From Patescibacteria group bacterium (GTDB lineage: Bacteria; Patescibacteriota; Microgenomatia; UBA12405), in the NCBI GenBank assembly GCA_018902845.1, contig JAHIPV010000023.1, forward strand, positions 1 through 51,211: a stretch of DNA of 51,211 nt, written 5' to 3'. Numbering within the stretch: the first letter of the stretch is position 1; every line of letters begins with the position of its first letter. The notes beneath the pieces were generated by a model. The model made no database searches, was not told the origin of the DNA, and saw nothing but the letters and a program-made list of their open reading frames with translations. Below are positions 39,035 to 48,292 of this stretch, in pieces. A program made the translations under genes and the position numbers.

Positions 39035-40111
39035 ATGAACTATCTTAGGTTTTTTTCATCCCTAAAATCCCAATTCCCATCCCTACTTATCAAAAAAAAC
39101 TTCATCCTAGCTCCTCTAACAACACTCAAAATCGGTGGTCCAGCTGACATTTTCATCCAAACTTCCACCAATCAACAACTAATTAAAGTCCTAAAATATA
39201 TTTTTAATTGTCGTAGTTTAAAATCTCCAATCACTATTTTAGGTAACGGCTCTAATGTTTTAATCTCTGACTCCGGCATCCGTGGCATCGTCATCAAAAA
39301 CACTTCTTCCAACATAAAAATTCTCCCCAACATCTCAACACCTCTAAACACCAACACTCCAACGCACCATCTATCTACTCGCCACGCCGAATACCATCCC
39401 AAACAATACCTAAGCCTCAAAAACAAAGACTACGACGAATCAGGCTGTCCACAGGTCCTAGTTCAACTCGACGCCGGCACACCTCTTCCCTACGCCATTA
39501 ATCACTTAATCAAAAAAGGCATTACCGGTCTCCAATGGTTTGCTTATATCCCCGGTCAAATTGGCGGAGCTATTTGGTATAACATTCACGGCGGTAACCA
39601 CCATATATCAGAGTATATCCACAAGATAACTTTGTATAATCAAAGAACACAAAAACTTGAAACAATCCCTGCCACAAATTTCAAATGGAACTACGACACC
39701 TCTCCCTTTCAAAAAAAACCACATTTAATTATTCTGTCTATCACCCTTAAACTCTATAAAGGCAATACCACCAAAGCCAAAAACATTATCAAAGAATGGA
39801 TTACTCAAAAAAGTAAAATCCAACCAACCAACTCTGCCGGATCTGCTTTCAAAAACTTACCAGAAAAAACAACTGTGCCAATCTGGGGTCAGCACAAACC
39901 AACCGGCTGGATCATAGACCAACAACTAAAACTAAAAGGCAAACAAATAGGCGGAGCAAAAATTTCAGAAAAACACGCTAATTTTATCGTCAACACCGGC
40001 AATGCCACTGCCAAAGATTATCTAAAACTTACCAAATTAATTCAACAGCAATTCAAAAAACACTGGAATATAAACCTCCCCCTAGAAATCAAACCCCTCG
40101 GCCAATTCTAA
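39035..40111 (+). CDS. murB: UDP-N-acetylenolpyruvoylglucosamine reductase
   Basis: 358 residues. FAD-binding motifs TTLKIGGPADIFIQ and ITILGNGSNVLISDSGIRGI, then WFAYIPGQIGGAIWYNIHGG; the active-site Ser is in NSAGSAFKNL and the C-terminal Glu in PLEIKPLG. It forms UDP-MurNAc. A segment of about 30 extra residues (around LSTRHAEYHPKQYLSLKNK) sits between two FAD strands and is not typical of MurB. TATAAT (39023-39028) lies exactly 6 nt before ATG. Confidence 0.94.
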   Translation: MNYLRFFSSLKSQFPSLLIKKNFILAPLTTLKIGGPADIFIQTSTNQQLIKVLKYIFNCRSLKSPITILGNGSNVLISDSGIRGIVIKNTSSNIKILPNISTPLNTNTPTHHLSTRHAEYHPKQYLSLKNKDYDESGCPQVLVQLDAGTPLPYAINHLIKKGITGLQWFAYIPGQIGGAIWYNIHGGNHHISEYIHKITLYNQRTQKLETIPATNFKWNYDTSPFQKKPHLIILSITLKLYKGNTTKAKNIIKEWITQKSKIQPTNSAGSAFKNLPEKTTVPIWGQHKPTGWIIDQQLKLKGKQIGGAKISEKHANFIVNTGNATAKDYLKLTKLIQQQFKKHWNINLPLEIKPLGQF

Positions 40112-40506
40112 CCATATAAAACTTCCACCTCTTTAATTAGTTTTTTTACTATAATTCCAAATTTTTTAACTTTTTTAAGCACTTCATCCGCAGTTTTTTG
40201 TTTATAAGTATGCGCCGTTAAATTTCTTGCATCCAAAAAACCAAACCATTTGATCGAACTATCAACTAAACCCAACTTGGCCGATTCTCTTATTATTGTC
40301 TTAATGCCATAAGTCTGTTTATGTTGATCAGTCAAAACCACCTGCATCAACTTCCAACTTAACTCAAAAGTAAACTCAAATCTCTGAATTATTCCATCTT
40401 TCTCCAATCTGCTTAAATCCGGCTTATCATACCTATCATAAGCCTCATCCAATCTTAAAACAGCCTCTTTTAAATCACTTAACAGTTTATTTATTTTATC
40501 TGACAT
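40108..40506 (-). CDS. HI0074-type nucleotidyltransferase partner (HEPN-like)
   Basis: 132 residues. An all-helical HI0074/HepT-family protein: DGIIQRFEFTFELSWKLMQV (about 35-54), SAKLGLVDSSIKWFGFLDAR and NLTAHTYKQKTADEV, where the R-x-x-x-A-H segment fits the RX4-6H RNase motif of HEPN toxins. It pairs with the upstream minimal nucleotidyltransferase, overlapping its 3' end by 11 bp. Stop codons of this gene and murB overlap by 4 bp. Confidence 0.85.
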   Translation of the reverse strand: MSDKINKLLSDLKEAVLRLDEAYDRYDKPDLSRLEKDGIIQRFEFTFELSWKLMQVVLTDQHKQTYGIKTIIRESAKLGLVDSSIKWFGFLDARNLTAHTYKQKTADEVLKKVKKFGIIVKKLIKEVEVLYG

Positions 40507-40801
40507 AATTATTCAAACTTATAACTTTTTTTAAAGCAATTTTTTTAAATTTTTCATCAACATTATAAAAATCTACCACATCTACAGTATAAGGAATATT
40601 TGATTCTTCTAATTCTTCCTCAATTGCCATCTTTTTCATTACTGACATCTTGCCTTTTGAAATCAAGCCCACATCCACATCGCTAAACTTTCTCTTCTTT
40701 CCCACAGCTCTTGACCCAAATACAAAAGCCTTTACCTTCTTCTTATCAAAATACTTAAAAACAATCTCAGCAATCTTTTTATAAACCCCCTCATCATTCA
40801 T
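40496..40801 (-). CDS. MNT-type minimal nucleotidyltransferase
   Basis: 101 residues from ATG 40801 (MNDEGVYKK). AFVFGSRAVGKKRKFSDVDV is the GSx...DxD catalytic motif; VDVVDFYNV contains the third acid. TAGAAT lies 5 nt before this ATG, so the track start at 40816 is not needed. It forms a second MNT/HEPN-like pair in the window with the HI0074-type gene. Confidence 0.83.
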   Translation of the reverse strand: MNDEGVYKKIAEIVFKYFDKKKVKAFVFGSRAVGKKRKFSDVDVGLISKGKMSVMKKMAIEEELEESNIPYTVDVVDFYNVDEKFKKIALKKVISLNNYVR

Positions 40802-40969
40802 ACTCCATTCTAACATTCAAGTCCTTCAGCCTTTCTTCTTTACCAAAAAACAAAACCAACTCTTAAAACTCCAAGGTCCAAAAATCATCAAAACCTATCT
40901 AAAATATTTCAACAAATACAAAAAAGACAGCCAAACCATCGAATCACTTCTCTAAAACCAATCCTCTTT

Positions 40970-41842
40970 CTACCTTTCAACCTTCATCGTCAATACCTTC
41001 CAAATAAACTTTGGCAAAGCCAACTGTCTTTTCCACCTTTTTGGTTCTTTATACAATGAATACAGCCATTCTAAGCCCGTTTTTCTCATAACTTTAGGCG
41101 CTCTTTTAAGATCTCCACTATAATAATCCATACTTCTTCCAACTCCCATCACCAGCCTGACTCCAGCTTTCTCCAACTTTTTTAAATTCTTATCAATCCA
41201 CTCTTCCTGTTTTTTCATACCATAGGCCACAAATAATACTTTAGCCTTACTTTCCTTAATTTTCTCCAACACTTCATCATCGCTAAACTTCGGCCTCCCC
41301 TCACAACTTCCAAATTGAAAATTGAAAATTGAAAATTGAAAATTTGTTCCTGTCTTCTCGGCTCCATCTCCCCACCCTCCCAAAAAAAATACTTTCCATT
41401 TCTTTTTCGCCGCCAAAATACAAATATCTTTCATTAAGCTACTTCCAGCCACAATTCTGTCACTATACTTTCCCATCAATATACTTACCCCAACCCAAAA
41501 TCCCACCAATAGACGCCACAAAAAAATAAAAGGTTTAAAAATTAAAAATTTAAAATTAAAAATTTGAAGTTGCTTCGCCCAAACCAATCCTATTCCATCA
41601 CATACATTTAAATCAGTCTTCTTTTTTAAAATCTTTTTAAAATTTTTGTCTTTAATCGACGCTATAACAAATTCAGGATTAATCGTCGCCACAAATTTTA
41701 TACTTCCATCCTCATGTCCCATAAAAATACTTCTTTTCAAAATTTTTAGCACTTCATCACTACTTCCGCCAAAAATAGGAATGTCGAATATTTTCCATAT
41801 CTTATCGGAAACAATACCACTTTTGTCAATCCGTTTTTTCAT
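40970..41842 (-). CDS. WecG/TagA/CpsF-family glycosyltransferase (GT26)
   Basis: 290 residues, longer than the usual ~240-250. Family motifs: KFVATINPEFVIAS, DLNVCDGIGLVWA, KWKVFFLGGWGDGAEKTG, LFVAYGMKKQEEWI and VMGVGRSMDYYSGDLKRAP. It adds N-acetylmannosamine-like sugars to lipid-linked intermediates of wall polymers. The extra length is due mainly to two AT-repeat insertions, read as QIFNFKFLIF and NFQFSIFNFQF. Confidence 0.9.
   Translation of the reverse strand: MKKRIDKSGIVSDKIWKIFDIPIFGGSSDEVLKILKRSIFMGHEDGSIKFVATINPEFVIASIKDKNFKKILKKKTDLNVCDGIGLVWAKQLQIFNFKFLIFKPFIFLWRLLVGFWVGVSILMGKYSDRIVAGSSLMKDICILAAKKKWKVFFLGGWGDGAEKTGTNFQFSIFNFQFGSCEGRPKFSDDEVLEKIKESKAKVLFVAYGMKKQEEWIDKNLKKLEKAGVRLVMGVGRSMDYYSGDLKRAPKVMRKTGLEWLYSLYKEPKRWKRQLALPKFIWKVLTMKVER
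41311..41345. repeat. AT heptad repeat inside tagA/wecG-like gene (1)
   Basis: (ATTGAAA)n, about five tandem 7-bp units, read on the minus strand as NFQFSIFNFQF. Confidence 0.8.
41533..41565. repeat. AT repeat inside tagA/wecG-like gene (2)
   Basis: TTTAAAAATTAAAAATTTAA then AATTAAAAATTTG, read as QIFNFKFLIF. The same filler type lies outside genes at 42300 and 48155. Confidence 0.65.
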
Positions 41843-42366
41843 AGTTACCTGTTAATTTTACCAAAAAACAAAAAAACAAGTAAAAACAACCGTTTTTAAA
41901 GCTAAACAAACAAACAAACAAAACCATTTCTTAAAAATTAATTAATAATTATTTTAAAAAAACAATTATTCTTCTTTTTCAAAAAAGCATTTTTCCAAAA
42001 ATCAATTATAAAACCAACCTATTTAATAAAAATACAAGTACTATTTAATAAATATATCATTACTCCCCTAATCAATTTACTATAAGTCTATCTAGATAAA
42101 AAACCAACAATTAAATTTAAAACATATTGCACAAATTTATTACCCAAATATAAATCAAAAAAAATTTACACCCAAAATTCTACTTTATAACCAACCTGTC
42201 AGAAAATATCGTTATTTAGTAAAAAAATACTTGCTAAACTTCTTCACCCTAACCATTTTTTCATCCAAAACCAAAAATTTTAACAAACCAGTTATTATAA
42301 GAAAAATTAGAAATTAAAAATTAGAAATTAGAAATTAAAGATAAAAAATATTATAAACAGTATTTT
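41843..42366. other. 524-bp very AT-rich gene-free stretch between mreB and tagA
   Basis: Extremely AT-rich with no long ORF, ending in AGAAATTAAAAATTAGAAAT-type repeats (42300-42350). No DnaA-box cluster or clear terminator was seen. It lies downstream of mreB and upstream of the minus-strand tagA-like gene, so it includes that gene's promoter (TAAAAT 12 nt before ATG). Confidence 0.5.
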
Positions 42367-43368
42367 TTATCTTAGTGCCTTTCGGTAAACGTCCAAATTC
42401 TCTATCGCTATTCCAGTTCCTTTAATTACACAAAATTGTGGTTCTAGCGCCACATGGGCTGCCACTCCAATTTCTCTGGCAATTAGTTTATTAAAAGCAT
42501 CCAGTTGTGCTGTTCCACCGCTCAAAACAATTCCACTATCCATAATATCAGCTACCAATTCAGGAGGAGTAACTTTTAAGGTTTCTCTGATTATATTTAC
42601 AATTCCACCCAACACCTCTTTAATAGCCTCAAAAATCTCAACTGAATCTACTTCTACAACTTTTGGCAAACCATATACATTACTTCTTCCCCTAACTTCC
42701 ATCTTTTTGCTTCTCTTTGGTCTCACGGCACAACCTATTCTAATTTTAATATCTTCAGCACTTTGTTCTCCAACCACTAAATCATATTTATTTCTCAAAA
42801 ATTCCATAATCGCCCAATCTAGTTTATTACCTCCAATTCGAATACTTCTGTGAGTTATCACACCCCCAAGGCTAATCACTGCCGCCTCAGCTGCTCCTCC
42901 CCCAACATCCACAATCATATTGCCAAAACTCTCTGATACTGGAATACCTGCCCCAATTGCAGCCGCTAACGGTTCGTCTATCAAATAGGCTTTTTTTGCT
43001 CCAGCTGATAAAGTAGCCTCCAATACGGCCCTTTGTTCAACTTGAGTTACCCCGGCAGGCACACATATCATCACTTCTGGTCTCATAAACCAGGCTGTTC
43101 CCATTACTTTTCTCAAAAAATATCTAAGCATTGCCTCTGTTACCTCGTAGTCAGCAATCACCCCATCCTGCATTGGCCTAATCACTTCAATATACTCAGG
43201 AGATTTTCCCAACATTACCTTAGCTTCCTCCCCAACCGCAAGAATCCTTCTATCCTCTGTTCCAATAGCCACAATAGTTGGTTCATTCAAAACTAACCCT
43301 CTACCTACCTCCCAAACCATTGAATTAGTCGTTCCCAAATCAATTGCCAATCTTCTAAATAATTTCAC
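42367..43368 (-). CDS. mreB: Rod-shape determining protein MreB
   Basis: 333 residues, standard length. Actin-fold motifs: LAIDLGTTNSMVWEVGRG (phosphate 1), VMICVPAGVTQVEQRAV, AYLIDEPLAAAIGAGIPV, NMIVDVGGGAAEAAVISLGG (phosphate 2) and IVLSGGTAQLDAF (adenosine). It forms membrane filaments guiding wall synthesis. GTG start exactly 6 nt after TAGAAT (43375-43380). Confidence 0.97.
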   Translation of the reverse strand: MKLFRRLAIDLGTTNSMVWEVGRGLVLNEPTIVAIGTEDRRILAVGEEAKVMLGKSPEYIEVIRPMQDGVIADYEVTEAMLRYFLRKVMGTAWFMRPEVMICVPAGVTQVEQRAVLEATLSAGAKKAYLIDEPLAAAIGAGIPVSESFGNMIVDVGGGAAEAAVISLGGVITHRSIRIGGNKLDWAIMEFLRNKYDLVVGEQSAEDIKIRIGCAVRPKRSKKMEVRGRSNVYGLPKVVEVDSVEIFEAIKEVLGGIVNIIRETLKVTPPELVADIMDSGIVLSGGTAQLDAFNKLIAREIGVAAHVALEPQFCVIKGTGIAIENLDVYRKALR

Positions 43369-43424
43369 ATACCAATTCTACCAAAACCCAAATCTTAAAA
43401 GTGCTAAATATTGTCTTTTTTATC

Positions 43425-43620
43425 CGTCATCCTGAGTGTAGCAAAGCATCCCGTTGGAACTAAATCTTACTCTGGGATTCTTCGCTCCCGCTCAGAATGA
43501 CGCCTCTCCATCCGTCATCCCGATCGATCGGGGTCTAGCGTTAGCGCAAAGTACGGCACTTCGTGCCTAGATTTTTCACGAAGCCTGTCCTAAGTATTGC
43601 GAAAGATTCAGAATAACATA
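43425..43620. repeat. Cluster of dispersed palindromic repeats
   Basis: Several family members end to end: GTCATCCTGAGTGTAGCAAAG..., GGGATTCTTCGCTCC...CAGAATGACG (inverse orientation), GTCATCCCGATCGATCGGGG and GGCACTTCGTGCC. No gene lies between mreB and the PEGA gene. Confidence 0.75.
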
Positions 43621-43688
43621 ACAAAACGTTTGTAAAATTTAAAATATAAATTTTAAATACTTCTAAGTTATAATTAGAATATCAGTCA

Positions 43689-44900
43689 ATGAAAAATATC
43701 AACAAAAAGGATCTCAAGGGTTTAGCTATCATTGTCTCTGTACTCACCGTCATAATCCTTTTCACCAGTCTCATTTCCCTTTTGGCTCGCGGTTACAGGC
43801 CTAATTTTAAAAAAGGTTTTACGGTCAGATCCACTGGTTTAATTTCTGCCACCTCAACTCCACAATCAGCATCGGTCTATATTAATGACAGGCTTATTAC
43901 AGCCACCGATGATACTATCAACCTCCCCCCCGATGACTATCACATCAAAATTCAAAAAGATGGTTTTCTCCCTTGGGAAAAAGATATCAAAGTCATCAAA
44001 GAAGTTGTTACTCAAACCAATGTCACTCTTTTTAAATCAAGCCCAGAACTTAAACCATTAAGTTTAAGCGGTGCTATTAATCCGGTTTTAAACCACGATA
44101 AAAACAAAATAGTCTTTTCAGTCGCTTCGGCCTCAGCCTCAAAAAATAATGGTCTTTACCTAATTGAATTAAACAACACTCCCATGCATCTGAACAAAAT
44201 CGTCCCCAAACAACTCAGCTCTAATTCTTTCAACCTTGACTGGTCAAAAGCATCTTTCGAATTCTCTCCTGACTCAAAACAAATCCTAGCTCAATTTGCT
44301 AACAACTCCACTTCATATCTTTTATCCCTAGATAACCCCATAGTTCCTCAAAACCTATACGACATTACCCACCAAATTCCCATCATAAAAAAAGAATGGC
44401 AAGAACAAGAAGCCACTGAAATTGAAACTATCTTAGGGAAACTACCAAAAGAAATCAGGCCATTAATAAGCACCGCTTCGGCTCAAAACATTCAGTTTTC
44501 TTCTTCCGAAACTAAAATTCTTTATCTTGCCAGCTCAGATCAGCAAATCTCCGACAACATCATCACTCCTCCCCCATCGCAAAGCACTCAAGCTCAGCAA
44601 CGCAAAATCCAAAAAGATTACTACTATGTATATGACATAAAAGACGATACCAACTTTCAGATAGCCAATAAATCCGATATTCCCTCCATATCTTGGATCC
44701 CCAACTCAAATAATCTTGTCTTTGTCCAGGAAGACAAAATCAAAAGTATTGAATATGACCGAACAAATCAAATTACTCTTTTCGCAGGAAATTTTGACCA
44801 AAGTTTAATTGCCCCATTAACCAACGGTCAGGAAATAGTCACTCTAACTTCAGCATACGACGGCGCTCCCAAAAACCTCTACAGCATCGGAATAAGATAA
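43689..44900 (+). CDS. Membrane-anchored PEGA-domain protein with propeller-like region
   Basis: 403 residues. One N-terminal membrane helix (GLAIIVSVLTVIILFTSLIS) followed by a PEGA domain (STPQSASVYINDRLITATDD, LPPDDYHIKIQKDGFLPWEK; about 57-100). The remaining ~290 residues show spaced blocks such as FSPDSKQILAQF, FSSSETKILYLAS and SWIPNSNNLVFV, like a TolB/WD40-like beta-propeller. Probably a surface or envelope binding protein. Stands alone between repeats and a convergent gene. Confidence 0.8.
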   Translation: MKNINKKDLKGLAIIVSVLTVIILFTSLISLLARGYRPNFKKGFTVRSTGLISATSTPQSASVYINDRLITATDDTINLPPDDYHIKIQKDGFLPWEKDIKVIKEVVTQTNVTLFKSSPELKPLSLSGAINPVLNHDKNKIVFSVASASASKNNGLYLIELNNTPMHLNKIVPKQLSSNSFNLDWSKASFEFSPDSKQILAQFANNSTSYLLSLDNPIVPQNLYDITHQIPIIKKEWQEQEATEIETILGKLPKEIRPLISTASAQNIQFSSSETKILYLASSDQQISDNIITPPPSQSTQAQQRKIQKDYYYVYDIKDDTNFQIANKSDIPSISWIPNSNNLVFVQEDKIKSIEYDRTNQITLFAGNFDQSLIAPLTNGQEIVTLTSAYDGAPKNLYSIGIR

Positions 44901-44913
44901 AAACCGCTACTCG

Positions 44914-45276
44914 CTACTCACAAACACTTTTTTCTATTCTTTCAATCTCTTCAATCAAGTCGTTTACTTCCTCCTCGCTCAATTCTTCACTCTCCAGGAT
45001 ATCTACCATCCACCCTATTCTATCTTCGGCAATCTCACGAGAAAGACAACTCAAACTCTCAATCTCTCTATAAGGAGCTTCCAGTCCCTCGTACAAATCC
45101 ATCTTAGCCAACTCTGCATCCGGCAAAACTACTTCTTCTTTTACTCCCAAAATCATCGCTTCCTGCACGAAATCTAAACGCATTCCTTCCTCATAAAACC
45201 TCAAAGGAACCAAAGCAAAAATAGCTACCACAAACGACACAATCAAAGTTCTAGTGTTTCTATCAAAACCTTTCAT
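44914..45276 (-). CDS. Hypothetical membrane-anchored acidic protein
   Basis: 120 residues. One N-terminal hydrophobic helix (TLIVSFVVAIFALVPLRF) and a strongly acidic, helical C-terminus (ESEELSEEEVNDLIEEIERI) that may form a coiled coil. Not recognised. The ATG lies 6 nt after CATACT, with TTGACT 17 bp further up, a well-formed promoter. Confidence 0.6.
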   Translation of the reverse strand: MKGFDRNTRTLIVSFVVAIFALVPLRFYEEGMRLDFVQEAMILGVKEEVVLPDAELAKMDLYEGLEAPYREIESLSCLSREIAEDRIGWMVDILESEELSEEEVNDLIEEIERIEKSVCE

Positions 45277-45282
45277 CCCTTC

Positions 45283-45311
45283 AGTATGAAATGTATGCGC
45301 CTTCTAGTCAA
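45283..45311 (-). promoter_or_regulatory. Promoter of the acidic membrane-protein gene (leaderless type)
   Basis: Minus strand TTGACT (45306-45311), 17-bp spacer, CATACT (45283-45288), 6 nt, ATG at 45276. Confidence 0.6.
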
Positions 45312-45318
45312 GAGTTAG

Positions 45319-46227
45319 TCAAGTCTTTAACTTAAAAAACAACAAAAGTAAATACAACAAAAATAATGCTCCCCCCTCTTTTCTTGAAATATCATCTTTA
45401 GACCTAATAAAGAAAAAAGTCAACAAAAGCCCCAAAACAAAAAACACAAATATCACTCCAAAATCATCATTGCTAAAAACTAATTTTCCGCTTAATCCAC
45501 TCAATACACCAAAAATCAAAGTATTAGCCGCCGCCGATCCTACATAACCCCCAAAAGCTACTTCCTTCCTCCCTTTCATAAGAGATCTGGCCATGACAAA
45601 AAATTCTGGCAAACTGGTACCAAAAGACAACAACAAAAAACTTGCCCACAGGCTAGATATACCTAAAAAATTAGAAAAATATTTTATCTGCTCTACTAGT
45701 ATATTTCCTGACAAAAAAACTACACTTATTCCAAAAATTACCTTCAATAACCAATCGCTTTCCACTTTCATCTTGCTAACCTCCCGCTTTCCTTTTATTT
45801 GAATAAACAACAAGAAATACGACAACACACACACAAGAGAGTCAAATATATTTATTTCTCTATCCAAAATCAATAAACAAGGCACCAAAACAACCAGCAA
45901 AGACAAGACTAGTTTTTCTCCTGTCAACTTTCCCGTCAATATAATTCCGTTACCCAAAATTGCTAAAATAGGAATAATCAAAAGAAATATACCAACAGAA
46001 GACCCTAATCCATCTCCCACAAACACCTCTGGTTGACCCAACAACAACGAATTCACTCCTACTGCAATCTCCGGCAAAGACATAACTAAGCCCAAAATTA
46101 AAAAAGACAAAACAAAGGCCGACAAACCTAGCTTCTTAGACAAAACCAATATCACTTCAATCATCATTTCCGAAGCAAACCACAATCCCACAAAAGCTAT
46201 CCCCATCAAAAACAATCTAAAAACCAT
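45319..46227 (-). CDS. Sodium/calcium exchanger family (CaCA) transporter
   Basis: 302 residues with about ten hydrophobic segments and two inverted alpha repeats: LILGLVMSLPEIAVGVNSLL (first) and LSFGTSLPEFFVMARSLMKG (second), each with the conserved Pro-Glu of the ion site; GSAAANTLIFG is the partner motif. It likely exchanges Ca2+ or a related cation for Na+ or H+ across the plasma membrane. The first repeat has VMSLPE rather than GTSLPE. Confidence 0.88.
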   Translation of the reverse strand: MVFRLFLMGIAFVGLWFASEMMIEVILVLSKKLGLSAFVLSFLILGLVMSLPEIAVGVNSLLLGQPEVFVGDGLGSSVGIFLLIIPILAILGNGIILTGKLTGEKLVLSLLVVLVPCLLILDREINIFDSLVCVLSYFLLFIQIKGKREVSKMKVESDWLLKVIFGISVVFLSGNILVEQIKYFSNFLGISSLWASFLLLSFGTSLPEFFVMARSLMKGRKEVAFGGYVGSAAANTLIFGVLSGLSGKLVFSNDDFGVIFVFFVLGLLLTFFFIRSKDDISRKEGGALFLLYLLLLFFKLKT

Positions 46228-46271
46228 ATTTTTATTTACTTAAACTATTAACCTTGACCAGTTTCTAATTT

Positions 46272-47729
46272 TTAATTAATTATCTGATACAAATACCAGC
46301 CGGCCAATGCCGTATAAACCCCCCACACCAACCACAACATTAAACCGGAAACCCATCCTGATTTTATAAATTCAGGATATTTTGCCGGCAATTTTACATA
46401 ATTTAAATACCACAAAGCCGGAATATAAAACACAAAAGCAAACACAGAAATAACACCAATCAATTTCATTAACACTCCCGGTCCGGCCAACGGCATTGTC
46501 ACCAACGACACAATTATCAAAAACACTAACCAAAAATAATACCAAGATCTTTCATTCTTCATTATCCGCTTTGTCCCAAACCAGCTATATGTAAAATCAG
46601 CAAATTGCCTAGACACTCCATCTGCTAAAGCCAACCAAGTATCAACCAAAAAAGCTGCCGCTACCACCAAAAACACAACTCTGCCAATTGAACCAAAACT
46701 GCTTTCAAAAAATATTGACTGTGCCACCGTTATCGACCACCCCTCAGGATAATTTCTCTCCGGCCAAAGCAAAACAAAAGACAAAAATGAAGTCAAAATG
46801 ATCGTTAATACATTTATCCCTACCGCCAAGCCTGAATCCATGTTCAAATATCTCATCCACCCCCTCCACCTTTTTCTGTTCTTCTCATTATTCTCAAGTC
46901 GAAAACCTTCTTCCACAAATAAATCATTCTTCGAAAATAATCCAGTTATCTTTTTCGAATATTTAGCCATCCCTACTCCTTTATCTTTCATCCAATATGA
47001 ATACATCAAATTCAAAAAACCACCCATCCCGGCAAAAACCAGAGCAGTGATCAATTTAGAATAGTCAAAATTCCCCCAATCAACTCCCGCGCCTAAATTC
47101 AAAGGATTAAATAAAGCATCCGCAAAACTAACTACATTTACCCATTTTCCCACCAAAATTACAGATAATAATAATCCGGTAATAGTAATCACCGTCACAA
47201 TCTTCATTACATTTTCTATAAATTTATATATAACTTTTGACAACAATAAAGCTATCGAAAACACAATAACCAATACATATGCCCACAAAAGCGATCCTGT
47301 CTTCACACTTATCCCACTCGGCCATTTCAACACCTCATACAAAGATGATCCTCCGGCCGCCGCATAGGCTCCAAACCACAAAAAGTTAACAAAACAAAGC
47401 AAAAACAAAGGTAAAACATACCACTTGCCTATAGACAAAAAACCACTCCAAATTCCTTTTCCTGTAACCGCCGTAAACTTAGAAATCTCTCTGTTAACAA
47501 AAAACTGTATTAAGGCAAAAGGCAAAAGTAAAAACAAAAAAGCCTTGCCATACCTAGCCACCAAATAAGGCCACCAAATCAGCTCTCCGCTTCCCTGAGC
47601 CGTAGCCGCCCATACAAAAGCCGGACCAAGTAAAACCCACAAGGACCCAATCCTCGGCAAGTCCTTAGCTAAAACCTTGTTTTTTCTTTTACTCTTGCAT
47701 TCTTGCCTCACACTCCCATTATGAAACAA
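46272..47729 (-). CDS. Nramp-superfamily transporter with altered metal-site motifs
   Basis: 485 residues, about eleven hydrophobic segments. GPAFVWAATAQGSGELIWWP aligns with the first helix of Nramp transporters, but the metal-binding DPGN is replaced by GSGE, and in helix 6 the MPH motif is replaced by a MGGFLN stretch. Such divergent Nramp relatives may carry Mg2+ or another substrate, or none known. The start is a TTG with an AAGGG site 5 nt upstream; a GTG six codons later is possible. It lies 44 bp upstream of the cation exchanger on the same strand. Confidence 0.78.
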   Translation of the reverse strand: MFHNGSVRQECKSKRKNKVLAKDLPRIGSLWVLLGPAFVWAATAQGSGELIWWPYLVARYGKAFLFLLLPFALIQFFVNREISKFTAVTGKGIWSGFLSIGKWYVLPLFLLCFVNFLWFGAYAAAGGSSLYEVLKWPSGISVKTGSLLWAYVLVIVFSIALLLSKVIYKFIENVMKIVTVITITGLLLSVILVGKWVNVVSFADALFNPLNLGAGVDWGNFDYSKLITALVFAGMGGFLNLMYSYWMKDKGVGMAKYSKKITGLFSKNDLFVEEGFRLENNEKNRKRWRGWMRYLNMDSGLAVGINVLTIILTSFLSFVLLWPERNYPEGWSITVAQSIFFESSFGSIGRVVFLVVAAAFLVDTWLALADGVSRQFADFTYSWFGTKRIMKNERSWYYFWLVFLIIVSLVTMPLAGPGVLMKLIGVISVFAFVFYIPALWYLNYVKLPAKYPEFIKSGWVSGLMLWLVWGVYTALAGWYLYQIIN

Positions 47730-47773
47730 AAACCCTTACTTATCCAGATCTCTAAAAAATATCATACTCGCCA

Positions 47774-48126
47774 CGTCATCCTGAGTCCAATTGATTGGAC
47801 GAAGGATCTAGCGAAGCGTTGTTTTCTCCTCAAAACCATTTATCATCCAATAAAACCACCAAAACCAAACAAAAAATTCATTAGCAATTATTCGATCTCC
47901 TCGCCAATTCGGCAATTCGCTCAGCCTTAAAGGCTATATCAAATATATTACAATCTAAAACTCTATATATCTAACTATCTCCATACTCTATTTTATTCCT
48001 CATACCAAATCATTACCGTCATCCTGAATTTATTTCAGGATCTCATTGAAATCCGAACTCTACCTCTTAATTCCCTTGCCCGCGTCATTCTGATCACCCG
48101 CAGGGGGAGAAGAATCCCCTTGAAAT
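47774..48126. repeat. Dispersed palindromic repeats in the Nramp-tRNA gap
   Basis: GTCATCCTGAGTCCAATTGA then TTGGACGAAGGATCTAGCG (47774-47818), GTCATCCTGAATTTATTTCA then GGATCTCATTGAAATCC (48017-48053) and CGTCATTCTGATCACCCGCA then GGGGGAGAAGAATCCC (48084-48120). AT heptads follow at 48155-48195. No gene between 47730 and 48214. Confidence 0.75.
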
Positions 48127-48214
48127 CAAAATCGCATTATATAAATTGCTTTCTTTTTTAAAAATTAGAAATTAAAAATTAAAAATTGAAATTTTACATC
48201 CTAAAATTTCTCTG

Positions 48215-48286
48215 TACCCCTACCAGGAATCGAACCTGGATCTGTCGCTTAGGAGGCAACTGTTCTATCCATTAAACTATAAGGGC
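48215..48286 (-). tRNA. tRNA-Arg (CCT anticodon)
   Basis: 72-nt cloverleaf without encoded CCA. Acceptor GCCCTTA/TAGGGGT with discriminator A; anticodon stem GTTGC/GCGAC with loop CTCCTAA, anticodon CCT; T arm CCAGG-TTCGATT-CCTGG. Reads AGG. Confidence 0.93.
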
Positions 48287-48292
48287 ATACTG

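Noticed and set aside
40785-40953. Open frame ending KYFNKYKKDSQTIESLL on the plus strand
   Set aside because: It looks protein-like and could be the tail of a lost gene, but has no start codon, promoter or recognisable family.
41843-42366. Replication origin in the AT-rich gap
   Set aside because: No DnaA-box cluster and no dnaA/dnaN nearby; AT content alone is not enough in this genome.
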